A stretch of DNA of 64,000 nucleotides from assembly GCF_013522705.1 (NCBI RefSeq), contig NZ_JAAMRE010000024.1, positions 1 through 64,000 of the forward strand, given 5' to 3'. Below the pieces are notes generated by a model. It was given only the letters and a program-made list of their open reading frames with translations, was not told where the DNA came from and did not search any database. Made by a program: the position numbers and the translations under genes. Of this stretch, positions 1 through 8,399 are shown one piece after another; positions within the stretch are counted from its first letter, which is position 1, and every line of letters begins with the position of its first letter. Origin of the DNA: Pseudomonas lurida (GTDB taxonomy: Bacteria; Pseudomonadota; Gammaproteobacteria; Pseudomonadales; Pseudomonadaceae).

Positions 1-87
1 TGGGAGGGGGCTTGCCCCCGATGACGGTGTGACAGTCATTTATCAGACGAGCGATCCACCGCTATCGGGGGCAAGCCCCCTCCCACA
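1..87. repeat. REP doublet (REPIN), cut by window start
   Basis: Two inverted REP palindromes face each other. The left copy begins at base 1 with TGGGAGGGGGCTTGCCCCCG and the right copy spans about 59-87. Between them is a spacer of about 30 bases. Each half folds into its own GC-rich hairpin and the pair forms a long stem. The same unit recurs at 13772, 40912, 55714 and 58688. The window edge probably cuts the first base or two. Confidence 0.9.
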
Positions 88-214
88 GTGGATCGCGCGG
101 CGTTCCAGGATTTCGAGCCGTTCCGGGGGTTTGTCGCCGGGCCTGAAATGGTGTTCGAAAAAGCGCCACCGGCACAGAACACTGACTTGAGATGCAATCC
201 CACATTGGGTGACC

Positions 215-2740
215 TCAGTAGACGTCGCGGCGATAGCGGCCTTGTTCGATCAAGCGCTCCATCGCCTCACGGCCGAGGATATCCACCAGCGCCTGATCCA
301 CCCCGGCAGCCATCCCCTGCAAGCTGCCGCACACATAAATCGCCGCGCCATCGGCCAGCCATCGGCGCAGTACATCCGCCGACTCGCGCAGGCGATCCTG
401 CACGTAGATTTTCTCTGCCTGATCGCGGGAGAACGCCAGGTCCAACAGCGCCAGATCGCCGCTGGCCAGCCAGCCTTGCAGCTCGTCCCGGCACAGGTAG
501 TCGTGGGCGATATTGCGTTCGCCGAACACCAGCCAGTTGCGCTGCTGGCCTTGGGCAATGCGCGCTTTAAGCAAGCTGCGCAGGCCGGCCAGCCCGGTGC
601 CGTTGCCCAGCAGGATCAGCGGCACCGGCGCGTCCGGCAGGTGGAAGCCACTGTTGCGTCGCAGACGCAGGCTGATCGCGCCGCCGAGGGGCGCGTGTTC
701 GGTGAGCCAGCCCGAGCCCAGGCCCAGGCGGCCGTCGGCGTGGCGTTCCTGACGTACGATCAATTCGAGCACACCGTCGCCGGCAATCGAGGCGATGGAG
801 TATTCGCGCATGCCCAGCGGCACCAAGGCGTCCACCAGCGCCTGGGCGTGCAGGCCGACCAGGTGCGCGCGGTTGTCCGGCAACTGGCGAGTGGCCAGGG
901 CCCGGTCGAGGGTTTGTGCCAGCCCTTCGATCAGTACGCCGTCGCTGCCTTGCAGGCCCAGGCCCGCCAGAAAGTGCTCGACTGCCGACGGGGCGTTGCG
1001 CGGCAGGATTTCCACCAGGTCGCCGGCGTCCCACTGCTGCGACGACGTCGACGTGAGGCCCAGCAGGTACACGCCCGCGCCGACGCTGCCGGGGTTGAGC
1101 AGGGTGCGCTGGCTCAGTGTCCAGTGTTCGTACTGGGTGCTTGGCCAGGCGGCGGCCGGGGCGTGGCCGGTCAGTTCGCCCAACTGTTGCTGCCAGTGCA
1201 GCAATGCGTGGGTGTCGCCGCTGTCCACTTCCACCGGGGCGAATAACGCTGTGCCGCCCTGGTTGGTCAGCCAGAAATGCAGACGCCGGGCGAAGCCGCA
1301 AAAGTGCGGGTATTGGCGATCGCCGAGGGCCAGCACCGAATAGTTCAAGCCCTTGAGCGACAGGCCCTGGCCGAGCACGCTGCGCTCGAAGCCACGGGCA
1401 TTGTCGGGCGCTTCACCGTCGCCGAAGGTGCTGACCACGAACAGCGCGTTGTGCGCCTGGCGCAGCTCATCCGCGCTGACGCTGCCCAGCGCCTGCACTT
1501 TCACCGGCAGGCCGGCAGCCTGCAGTTGCCCGGCGGTCTGCCAGGCCAGTTGTTCGGCGAAACCGCTCTGGCTGGCAAAGCCGATCAGCCACGCCGAGGC
1601 ATCGCTGGGGTTGGCGCCGAGGCGCTGGCGAGCGTCGCGCACCTGGCGTTTTTTGCGACGGCGATCCAGGTACAGCAACCAGCCGGTGATGAAGAACAAC
1701 GGCATCAACAGTGAACTGACGGTCAGCACGATCCGCCCGATCAAGCCAAAGTAGCTGCCGGTGTGCAGTGCATAAATGCTGGTCAGTAACTGAGCCTTGA
1801 GGCTCTTGCCGGCGTAGCGATCATGGGATTGGACCTCGCCGGTGGCCGGGTCCAGGTTGATCTGGTTGAGCGCGCGGTCATGGGGCGAGTCGCTCAGCAG
1901 GTAATACACGGTAGCCGGTTGCCCGGCAGCGCCAGGCATGCGGATGTTGTAGGCGCTCAGGTCAGGACCGGCGTTGCTGTAGAGGCTGCTCCAGATTGCG
2001 TCGTAGTTGGCCACCGGTGCCGGGCCTGCGGGCGCTGGGCCGCGCGTGCGTACCCGTTCGTTCTGCGGGGTGTCGGACAGCAGTTGGGTCAGCCCTCGGC
2101 TGTACCAGTCGTAGGACCAGAACAACCCGGTGAGCGCCGCCAACAGGTAAAACAGCAGGCACCAGGTGCCGAACACTGAGTGCAGGTCCCAATTGAAGCT
2201 GCGGCCCTTTTTGCGCCAGTCCAGGGTCAGCCAGGCGCGCCAGTTCGCGACCTGGCGCGGCCAGCGCAGGTACAGGCCGGAGAGGCAGAAGAACACCAGG
2301 ATCAGGGTGCAGGCGCCGGTGATCTGCCGGCCGGTTTCGCCGATGGCGAGGAAGCGGTGCAGTTGCAGGATAAAACCCAACACATCCTGGCCGACGGCGT
2401 CGCCCAGGTACTCGCCGGTGTACGGGTCGAAGTAGCGCATCGGGCCACGCCGTTCACCCGGCGGCGGGGTGAAGGCCACGCGCGCGGCATTGCCGCTGTC
2501 GCGCTCTACCCACAGCATGGCGACGGTCTTGCCTTCGACGGCTTCGAGCTTGCGCACCAGTTCGGCCGGCGGCAGCACGCCGGCTTCGCGTTTTTGCACG
2601 TGCAGGACGCTGGGGTTGAGAGCCCGCAGTATTTCATCCTGGAACGACACGGCCGCTCCGGTGATCCCCATCAAGGCCAGCACCAGCCCGGCAGTAATGC
2701 CGAAAAACCAGTGCAACTGAAACAGGGTTTTCTTCAACAC
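215..2740 (-). CDS. piuB: PepSY-TM / flavodoxin / FAD-NADPH reductase fusion
   Basis: This 841-residue inner-membrane protein joins an N-terminal PepSY-associated transmembrane module (about residues 1-370, with helices near 10-35, 135-165, 185-215 and 330-355) to a soluble half resembling sulfite/cytochrome P450 reductase. The soluble half has a flavodoxin domain (about 385-530; STFGDGEAPDNA, LALGDRQYPHFCGF) and a FAD/NAD(P)H domain (REYSIAS, GNGTGLAG, CGSLQGMAAGVDQALVDIL). The family is expected to move electrons from NADPH through flavins across the membrane, probably to reduce Fe(III)-siderophore. The start is GTG at 2740 with GAGG nine bases upstream. It follows piuA in the same direction, in the order I recall for PA4513-PA4514. 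The symbol rests on synteny; the domain call is firm. Confidence 0.85.
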   Translation of the reverse strand: MLKKTLFQLHWFFGITAGLVLALMGITGAAVSFQDEILRALNPSVLHVQKREAGVLPPAELVRKLEAVEGKTVAMLWVERDSGNAARVAFTPPPGERRGPMRYFDPYTGEYLGDAVGQDVLGFILQLHRFLAIGETGRQITGACTLILVFFCLSGLYLRWPRQVANWRAWLTLDWRKKGRSFNWDLHSVFGTWCLLFYLLAALTGLFWSYDWYSRGLTQLLSDTPQNERVRTRGPAPAGPAPVANYDAIWSSLYSNAGPDLSAYNIRMPGAAGQPATVYYLLSDSPHDRALNQINLDPATGEVQSHDRYAGKSLKAQLLTSIYALHTGSYFGLIGRIVLTVSSLLMPLFFITGWLLYLDRRRKKRQVRDARQRLGANPSDASAWLIGFASQSGFAEQLAWQTAGQLQAAGLPVKVQALGSVSADELRQAHNALFVVSTFGDGEAPDNARGFERSVLGQGLSLKGLNYSVLALGDRQYPHFCGFARRLHFWLTNQGGTALFAPVEVDSGDTHALLHWQQQLGELTGHAPAAAWPSTQYEHWTLSQRTLLNPGSVGAGVYLLGLTSTSSQQWDAGDLVEILPRNAPSAVEHFLAGLGLQGSDGVLIEGLAQTLDRALATRQLPDNRAHLVGLHAQALVDALVPLGMREYSIASIAGDGVLELIVRQERHADGRLGLGSGWLTEHAPLGGAISLRLRRNSGFHLPDAPVPLILLGNGTGLAGLRSLLKARIAQGQQRNWLVFGERNIAHDYLCRDELQGWLASGDLALLDLAFSRDQAEKIYVQDRLRESADVLRRWLADGAAIYVCGSLQGMAAGVDQALVDILGREAMERLIEQGRYRRDVY

Positions 2741-2825
2741 GTCGGACCGCCTCGTTCATCGGGATATAAGTGCCACGGCGCGCATTATGCCGTGGGTTGT
2801 CGAGAAACTTTGTTGTTTAACACGC

Positions 2826-2855
2826 AAAAGCCCCACGCATCCGATGCGTGGGGCT
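2826..2855 (-). terminator. Rho-independent terminator after piuA
   Basis: A perfect 13-base inverted repeat (AGCCCCACGCATC / GATGCGTGGGGCT) at 2829-2855 is followed on the minus strand by TTTT. It lies just past the piuA stop codon, so piuB, further downstream, needs read-through or its own promoter. Confidence 0.8.
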
Positions 2856-2868
2856 CAGGGCCGAGCGT

Positions 2869-5169
2869 TTAGAAATGGAAGCTGGTGGTCAGTAGCGCCG
2901 TGCGACCGGCGGCCTGGTTGGCGAAGTGCGCGGAGTAAGCCTTATCGTAGTAGACCTTATCGGTCAGGTTCTGCACGTTCAGTTGCAAGTCGACGTTCTT
3001 GGTCAGCTTGTAGCTGGCCATGGCGTCGTAGCGGGTATAGGACGGCACATACACGGTGTTGCCCACGTCGCCGTAAACCTGGTCGACATAGAACGCGCCG
3101 CCGCCAACGGTGAACTTGGGTGTAAGGGCATAGGTGGTCCACAGGCTGAAGGTGTTCTTCGGCGTGTTGGGCATCTGGTTGCCTTCGTTGGAACCGGCGC
3201 TGATCACTCCGTTGCGACCGTTACGGCCAGCCTTGACCAGTTCGCTGTCCAGGTAGCTGTAGCCGGCGAACACTTGCCATTGCTCGGTGATTTTGCCGCT
3301 GGCGGACAATTCCACGCCGTCGACCCGCGACTCGCCGGCGTTCTGGTAGGTGAGGGCGTCCACCAGAATGCGGGTGTTTTTCTTCTCGGTGCGGAATACG
3401 GCGGCGGTCAGCGAAAGGCGGTCGTGGAACAGGTCCCACTTGGTGCCCAGCTCATAGTTGACGGTTTCTTCCGGTTGCAGATCGCTGGTGGCCGCGCCGG
3501 CGGACAGCGGGTTGCCGTCCGAGCCTTCGCCGACCAGGCCGCCGGGCGGGGTGGCCGAGGTGGCGTAGGAGGCATAGATGCTGCCGTTTTCCAGCGGTTT
3601 CCAGACCAGACCGGCCTGCCAGTTGAAGAATTGGCTGTCGTCCTTGATTTTGCTGCGTGCCTTGACCGTCGCACTAGGCACCGCATTGGTGTTGGCTTCG
3701 GTGTCGAAAGTGTCGTAGCGCAGGCCGACGTTAAGCAGCCATTTCGGGTCCAGTTCGATAGTGTCGAACACGTACGCGGCGCGGCTGGTGGCTTTGGTGT
3801 TGGTGCCGTTGTAGTTGCGCGCGACGGAACCGGTCCAGGCGTCGTCCGGGTTCGGGTTGCTCAATGAGGTGCATTGGCCGCCCAGGCCGCCTTTGGCCGG
3901 CGTGCACACCGGATTCGCGTTCGGGCTCACGGTGTAGCTGCTGACGCGGGTTTCTTCACCGGTGAATTCCAGGCCGGTGGAGTAGGTGTTTTTGAAGCCC
4001 AGGGCCTGGAAGCTGCCGAACAGGTCGGTCTGGTTGGTGGTCGTGGTGGTGGTGGATACACGCGAATTGGCCCGGCGCCACACGGTGCCGAACTTGTTCA
4101 CGTTGAGTTTGCTGTCGTCGGGCTGGGTCAGCACGTAGTCCTGGCCGGTACTGCCGTGGCGCAGGGTGTTTTTCAGCGTCATGTTGTCGTTCAGGTCGTG
4201 CTCGATGGAGAACGTGCTGATGTCGGCGCGGGTCTTGCGGAAATCGCGGTCTTTGAGGCCGTAGAAGTTATTGCTGTCGCCGCCGTCGTTGGGTTTGTCG
4301 TGGACGTGGGCGGTGGCGGTGGCCGAACCGTAGCCGTAGGGAATCCCCGAGTCCGGCAGGTCGTCGCTTTCCAGGTGGTAGTAGCTGAGGTTGACGCGGG
4401 TGGGGGTGCCCAGGCCGAAGGTCAGCGAGGGCGCCACGCCCCAGCGGTCGTAATTGACCGCGTCGCGCCCGGCCACGTTCTGTTCGTGGCTCATCAGGTT
4501 CAGGCGGAATGCGGCGCTGTCGTCGAGGAACTGGCGGTTCACGTCGAGCACGTAGCGGCGGGTCTGGTCGGAACCGTAGGTGAAACCGCCGTTGGTGAAG
4601 TCCCGTGCCTGCGGGGTTTTGCTCACCAGGTTGAGGCTGCCACCGGCCGAGCCGCGTCCGCCGAAGGAAGAGTTCGGGCCTTTGCTGACTTCGATGGACT
4701 CGATGTCGAAAATCTCACGGCTCTGGCCGCCGGTGTCGCGCACGCCGTCCAGGTAGGTGTCGCCCTGTGCATCGAAACCGCGGATGAAGGGACGATCGCC
4801 CTGAGGGTTGCCGCCTTCACCGGCGCCGAAAGTGATGCCGGGTACGGTGCGCAAGGCATCCTGCAACGAGGTGGCGGCGGTGTCCTTGAGCACTTGTTGC
4901 GGCACTACCGTGACCGAGCGCGGCGTATCCACCAGCGGCGCGGTGTATTTCTGTGACGCGGCTTTTTCTACCTGGTACGAGGTAGTGTCCTGCTCTTCGC
5001 CGGTGATGCTGGTGGCGCCCAGGGAGATGCTGTTGCGCTGGCTTTTTTGCTCAGTGTCCTCGGCCGCCTGTGCCAAGTGGGTCACCGTCGTGGCGCCAAG
5101 GGCAACGCCGATGGCCGAGGCCAGCAAACGTGGTGAACTGGCCGGAATTTTTTGTGCAGTGCGCGACAT
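2869..5169 (-). CDS. piuA: TonB-dependent siderophore receptor
   Basis: This 766-residue outer-membrane receptor should import ferric catecholate-type siderophores with TonB energy. It has a signal peptide (about residues 1-35, ending HLAQAAED), a plug domain (DTPRSVTVVPQQVL, then RGFDAQGDTYLDGVRD and VSKGPNSSFGGRGSAGG), and a long beta-barrel ending in TTSFHF, with the C-terminal aromatic residue that Bam recognises. I chose the ATG at 5169 because AAAGGA lies seven to eight bases upstream and the signal peptide begins there; an upstream ATG at 5232 has no such support. The family (Fiu/PiuA) is known to take up monocatechols. It is divergent from piuC, and regulation by iron is inferred from the Fur-like site nearby. 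Confidence 0.92.
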   Translation of the reverse strand: MSRTAQKIPASSPRLLASAIGVALGATTVTHLAQAAEDTEQKSQRNSISLGATSITGEEQDTTSYQVEKAASQKYTAPLVDTPRSVTVVPQQVLKDTAATSLQDALRTVPGITFGAGEGGNPQGDRPFIRGFDAQGDTYLDGVRDTGGQSREIFDIESIEVSKGPNSSFGGRGSAGGSLNLVSKTPQARDFTNGGFTYGSDQTRRYVLDVNRQFLDDSAAFRLNLMSHEQNVAGRDAVNYDRWGVAPSLTFGLGTPTRVNLSYYHLESDDLPDSGIPYGYGSATATAHVHDKPNDGGDSNNFYGLKDRDFRKTRADISTFSIEHDLNDNMTLKNTLRHGSTGQDYVLTQPDDSKLNVNKFGTVWRRANSRVSTTTTTTNQTDLFGSFQALGFKNTYSTGLEFTGEETRVSSYTVSPNANPVCTPAKGGLGGQCTSLSNPNPDDAWTGSVARNYNGTNTKATSRAAYVFDTIELDPKWLLNVGLRYDTFDTEANTNAVPSATVKARSKIKDDSQFFNWQAGLVWKPLENGSIYASYATSATPPGGLVGEGSDGNPLSAGAATSDLQPEETVNYELGTKWDLFHDRLSLTAAVFRTEKKNTRILVDALTYQNAGESRVDGVELSASGKITEQWQVFAGYSYLDSELVKAGRNGRNGVISAGSNEGNQMPNTPKNTFSLWTTYALTPKFTVGGGAFYVDQVYGDVGNTVYVPSYTRYDAMASYKLTKNVDLQLNVQNLTDKVYYDKAYSAHFANQAAGRTALLTTSFHF

Positions 5170-5203
5170 GTCGTGTCCTTTCCCCAAGGATGTAAGGCGG
5201 CGG

Positions 5204-5232
5204 AATATAGGGTGAACACGACTTTCTATCAA
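5204..5232 (-). promoter_or_regulatory. sigma70 promoter of piuA
   Basis: On the minus strand, TTGATA (5227-5232) and TATATT (5204-5209) are separated by exactly 17 bases, 34 bases before the piuA ATG. The flanking DNA at 5232-5260 is AT-rich with repeated GCAAT steps and could bind Fur, but no clean Fur 19-mer is visible there. Confidence 0.6.
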
Positions 5233-5326
5233 TTGCGATACATTGCTAATTGCATTGAATTTACATTCTTTACACTTTTACCTTACGGTTTTTACGCGTT
5301 CATCCGTCTCCGGGTTTTACAGCGTT

Positions 5327-5345
5327 GATAAGAATCAATATCATT
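5327..5345 (+). promoter_or_regulatory. Candidate Fur box before piuC
   Basis: GATAAGAATCAATATCATT matches the classical Fur 19-mer (GATAATGATAATCATTATC) at 12 of 19 positions. It ends 29 bases before the piuC start codon, the position expected for iron repression of the piuC transcript. Confidence 0.6.
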
Positions 5346-5374
5346 GGCGCCCCTCCGCACCCAGGTACCACCCC

Positions 5375-6055
5375 ATGCTGCTGCACATTCCCGGCCTGTT
5401 CTCCCGCGAGGAGGTGCAACGCATTCGCCTGGCCCTGGAAGACGCCGATTGGGCCGACGGTAAAATCACCGCCGGGCACCAGTCCGCCAAGGCCAAGCAC
5501 AACCTGCAATTGCCCGAAGGCCATCCCTTAGCCAAGGAAATCGGCGCGGCGATGCTCGAACGTCTGTGGCAAAACCCGTTGTTCATGTCGGCGGCGTTAC
5601 CGCACAAAGTCTTTCCACCGTTGCTCAACTGCTACACCGCCGGCGGCAGTTTCGACTTTCATATCGATAACGCCGTGCGCCAACCCAAGGGCAGCCCTGA
5701 GCGCGTGCGCACCGATTTGTCGTCCACCGTGTTTTTCAGCGACCCCGACGACTACGACGGCGGTGAACTGGAGATCCAGGACACCTTCGGCCTGCAGCGA
5801 GTCAAGTTGCCGGCCGGCGATATGGTGCTGTACCCCGGTTCCAGCCTGCACAAAGTCAACCCTGTGACCCGAGGCGCGCGATACGCCTCATTCTTCTGGA
5901 CCCAGAGCCTGGTGCGTGAAGACAGCCAGCGCACGCTGCTGTTCGAGATGGACGGCGCGATCCAGCAACTGACCCGCGATGTGCCCGATCATCCGGCGCT
6001 GATTCAGCTCACCGGCACCTACCACAACCTGTTGCGCCGCTGGGTCGAGGTCTGA
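5375..6055 (+). CDS. piuC: Fe(II)/2-oxoglutarate-dependent PKHD-type hydroxylase
   Basis: This 226-residue cytoplasmic dioxygenase belongs to the PiuC/YbiX family, which accompanies catecholate receptors. The facial triad is visible as H96 and D98 (FDFHIDNAV) and H159 (SSLHKVNPV), with R169 placed to bind 2-oxoglutarate. Length is typical of the family. The ATG at 5375 begins the conserved MLLHIPGLFS. The open frame extends upstream to 5243, but that stretch runs through the Fur-like site and shows no family similarity. The substrate is unknown; modification of an imported siderophore is the usual proposal. It is followed after one base by the Sel1-repeat gene. Confidence 0.9.
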   Translation: MLLHIPGLFSREEVQRIRLALEDADWADGKITAGHQSAKAKHNLQLPEGHPLAKEIGAAMLERLWQNPLFMSAALPHKVFPPLLNCYTAGGSFDFHIDNAVRQPKGSPERVRTDLSSTVFFSDPDDYDGGELEIQDTFGLQRVKLPAGDMVLYPGSSLHKVNPVTRGARYASFFWTQSLVREDSQRTLLFEMDGAIQQLTRDVPDHPALIQLTGTYHNLLRRWVEV

Positions 6056-6056
6056 G

Positions 6057-6803
6057 ATGAGTTTCCTGTTGCGTCGCCAGGAAGTGCTCACGGTCGAGCA
6101 GTTGCAGAACATGCTCGACGGCTCCCCGGTGCGGGCTGCCCAGGCGATTCTGATCGCGGCGAAGGAGGGCGTGGTCGATGCCCAGGCCTTGCTCGGGCAA
6201 ATCCTGCTGGAAGGCCGTGGCATTGCCCGCGATGAAGCGCTGGCGCTGCGCTGGTTCCGCATCGCGGCGCAGGGCGGTCACCGCATGGCGCGCAATATGG
6301 TCGGCCGTTGCCTGGAGCACGGCTGGGGTTGCGCGGCCGATGCGGTGGCAGCGGCACAGCACTACCGTCTGGCCGCCGAGGCGGGGCTGGATTGGGGGCA
6401 ATACAACTACGCGAATCTGCTGGCGACCGGCCGCGGTGTGGTTGAGGATCAGGCGCAGGCACTGGCCTTTTATCGTCGGGCGGCGGAGCAAGGCCACGCC
6501 AAATCGATGAACCTGCTGGGGCGCTATCTGGAAGACGGCCAGTATTGTGCGAGGGACCTGGAGGCCGCCGTCGACTGGTATCGGCGCTCGGCCGAAGGTG
6601 GGGATTTTCGCGGGCAGTTCAGTTATGCGGCGGTGCTGGCCGACAGGGGCCAGGTCGAGACAGCGCTGCAGTGGTTGCGCAAGGCGTTGGCGGGCGGAAA
6701 TCTCAAGTTCCTGCGAACGGCCCATAAGGCCTTGGCTGCGGCGAGTGATCCGCAGGTTCGAGCGATGGCCGAGGCGTATCGACAGCGTGCCGCGACGCTC
6801 TGA
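6057..6803 (+). CDS. Sel1/TPR-like repeat protein
   Basis: This 248-residue protein has tandem 36-residue Sel1-like helical repeats from about residue 35 to 190, each with the A-x-x-x-Y/W-x-x-A-A-x-x-G signature (for example ALAFYRRAAEQGHAKSMNLL, AVDWYRRSAEGGDFRGQFSY). No signal peptide is seen. Such repeats form alpha-solenoid scaffolds for protein binding. The start codon lies one base after the piuC stop, so the two are co-translated. The piuA-piuC-Sel1 order matches what I recall for P. aeruginosa PA4514-PA4516. The specific role is unknown. Confidence 0.85.
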   Translation: MSFLLRRQEVLTVEQLQNMLDGSPVRAAQAILIAAKEGVVDAQALLGQILLEGRGIARDEALALRWFRIAAQGGHRMARNMVGRCLEHGWGCAADAVAAAQHYRLAAEAGLDWGQYNYANLLATGRGVVEDQAQALAFYRRAAEQGHAKSMNLLGRYLEDGQYCARDLEAAVDWYRRSAEGGDFRGQFSYAAVLADRGQVETALQWLRKALAGGNLKFLRTAHKALAAASDPQVRAMAEAYRQRAATL

Positions 6804-6827
6804 TCGTTCCCGCCTTGGGAACGATCA
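6801..6827. terminator. Convergent-gene hairpin
   Basis: A perfect 11-base inverted repeat (TGATCGTTCCC / GGGAACGATCA) with a five-base loop begins at the Sel1 gene stop codon. It lies between converging genes (Sel1 gene and speC). There is no strong T run on either side, so termination is likely but not certain. Confidence 0.55.
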
Positions 6828-6838
6828 GAAGCGGCGGA

Positions 6839-8002
6839 TCAGACGTAGAACGACTTCAGCGGCGGAAACCCATTGAACTCAACCGCGCTGTAGCTGGTGG
6901 TGTACGCGCCGGTGGACAACCAGTACAAACGATCACCGATCGCCAGGTTCAGCGGCAGGCCGTACTTGTAGTTTTCATACATGATATCGGCGCTGTCGCA
7001 GGTCGGGCCGGCGATGACCACTTCTTCCATCTCGCCTTTCTTTTCGGTCCAGATCGGGAACTTGATGGCTTCGTCCATGGTTTCGATCAGGCCCGAGAAC
7101 TTGCCCACGTCCGTGTATACCCAACGCTCGACGGCGGTGCGGGATTTACGCGCCACCAGCACCACTTCGCTGACCAGGATGCCGGCGTTGGCGATCAACG
7201 AACGGCCGGGTTCCAGGATGATTTCCGGCAGGTCATCACCGAAATCTTCCTTGAGGAAGCGGATGATTTCCTCGGCGTAGGTTTCCAGGCTGTTGGTGCG
7301 GGTGATGTAGTTGGCCGGGAAGCCGCCGCCCATGTTGATCAGCTTGAGGTGGATGCCGTCTTCTTCCTTCAGGCGCTCGAAGATCACTTTGACCTTGGCG
7401 ATGGCCGCGTCCCACACGCTGATATCGCGTTGCTGCGAGCCGACGTGGAACGAGATGCCGTAAGGCACCAGGCCAAGGTCGCGGGCCAGGATCAGCAGGT
7501 CCATGGCCATGTCGGTCTGGCAACCGAATTTGCGCGACAGCGGCCAGTCGGCGGTGGTCGAGCCTTCGGTGAGAATGCGCACATACACTTTCGAACCCGG
7601 CGCGGCCTTGGCGATGTTGCGCAGGTCGGCTTCGGAGTCGGTGGAGAACAGACGCACGCCCTTCTCATAGAAGTAGCGGATGTCCTTGGATTTCTTGATG
7701 GTGTTGCCGTAGCTGATGCGGTCGGCGCTGACGCCGCGGTCCATGACCTTGTCCAACTCGTAGATCGACGCGATATCGAAGCTCGAGCCTTTGTCTTTCA
7801 ACAGGTCGATGATCTCGACGGCCGGGTTGGCCTTGACCGCGTAATAAACCTTGGCGAATTCGAAACCGGCGCGCAGGTCATCGTAGGCCTGGCTGATCAT
7901 CGCGGTGTCGATCACCACGAACGGGGTTTCTTGCTTGTCGGCGAACGCCTTCATTTTGTCAAAAGTGGCGCGCGCGAAATAATCTTCGACGTTGATCGAC
8001 AT
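6839..8002 (-). CDS. speC: Ornithine (or lysine/ornithine) decarboxylase
   Basis: This 387-residue PLP enzyme of the alanine-racemase-like fold (eukaryotic ODC type) converts ornithine to putrescine. The PLP lysine is K57 in YAVKANP, glycine-rich and phosphate-binding segments follow (HVGSQQRD, EPGRSLIANAG), and the cross-subunit catalytic cysteine is in GPTCDSADIM. It is far shorter than the 700-residue enterobacterial SpeC, as is usual in Pseudomonas. The ATG at 8002 has TTAGGAG eight bases upstream; the longer frame to 8095 lacks support. Some relatives also accept lysine, so substrate range is not settled by sequence. Confidence 0.92.
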   Translation of the reverse strand: MSINVEDYFARATFDKMKAFADKQETPFVVIDTAMISQAYDDLRAGFEFAKVYYAVKANPAVEIIDLLKDKGSSFDIASIYELDKVMDRGVSADRISYGNTIKKSKDIRYFYEKGVRLFSTDSEADLRNIAKAAPGSKVYVRILTEGSTTADWPLSRKFGCQTDMAMDLLILARDLGLVPYGISFHVGSQQRDISVWDAAIAKVKVIFERLKEEDGIHLKLINMGGGFPANYITRTNSLETYAEEIIRFLKEDFGDDLPEIILEPGRSLIANAGILVSEVVLVARKSRTAVERWVYTDVGKFSGLIETMDEAIKFPIWTEKKGEMEEVVIAGPTCDSADIMYENYKYGLPLNLAIGDRLYWLSTGAYTTSYSAVEFNGFPPLKSFYV

Positions 8003-8399
8003 GCTGGGAACTCCTAAGGGCAAACTGTATTGATCAATGGGTACAACTGAACGTCCTCCGTATCCCCACTTTGGTTCGCCTACTTCCCAAGGCATGTCGC
8101 CGAAAGCAAAAAGGCCATGGGATAAGCTGCCCTTGGCCTTGCTGTCTCGTCGTCAGTACTTGAGCCGGATGGATCGTTTCCAGCATGGACGTTCGGCGCG
8201 AACTTTAGGGCGTGAGGGGCCATAGATCAACTAAAAATGTCGCGTTTCTGCACGCGTTCGTCGCGCTGCGTTGTGCAGCTACTTATGTAACCGACCGGTG
8301 TGACGGATTGATGTTCCCCGGATGGGAGTAATTGAAGGGATTTCCCTGACAGATCACGGACCCAATGTGGGAGGGAGCAAGCCCCCTCCCCACATAAGA
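8003..8399. other. speC-opuC intergenic region, 397 bp
   Basis: This holds the speC leader and promoter on the minus strand. Visible elements are a TTGATCAA palindrome at 8030-8037, a 5-3-5 inverted repeat GTTCGGCGCGAAC at 8191-8203, and at 8365-8395 a single degenerate REP-like hairpin (ATGTGGGAGGG / CCCTCCCCACAT) that may end the opuC transcript. A 62-codon open frame at 8037-8225 looks random and is not called. Confidence 0.6.

Noticed and set aside
88..570. 160-codon plus-strand frame near the window start
   Set aside because: It overlaps piuB on the opposite strand, and is Pro/Arg-rich as expected from random GC-rich sequence.
5220..5265. Fur box directly at the piuA promoter
   Set aside because: The AT-rich sequence has repeated GCAAT steps but no alignment to the Fur 19-mer better than expected by chance for AT-rich DNA.
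8037..8225. 62-codon frame upstream of speC
   Set aside because: No ribosome binding site, no family pattern, and it lies across the speC leader; most likely chance.
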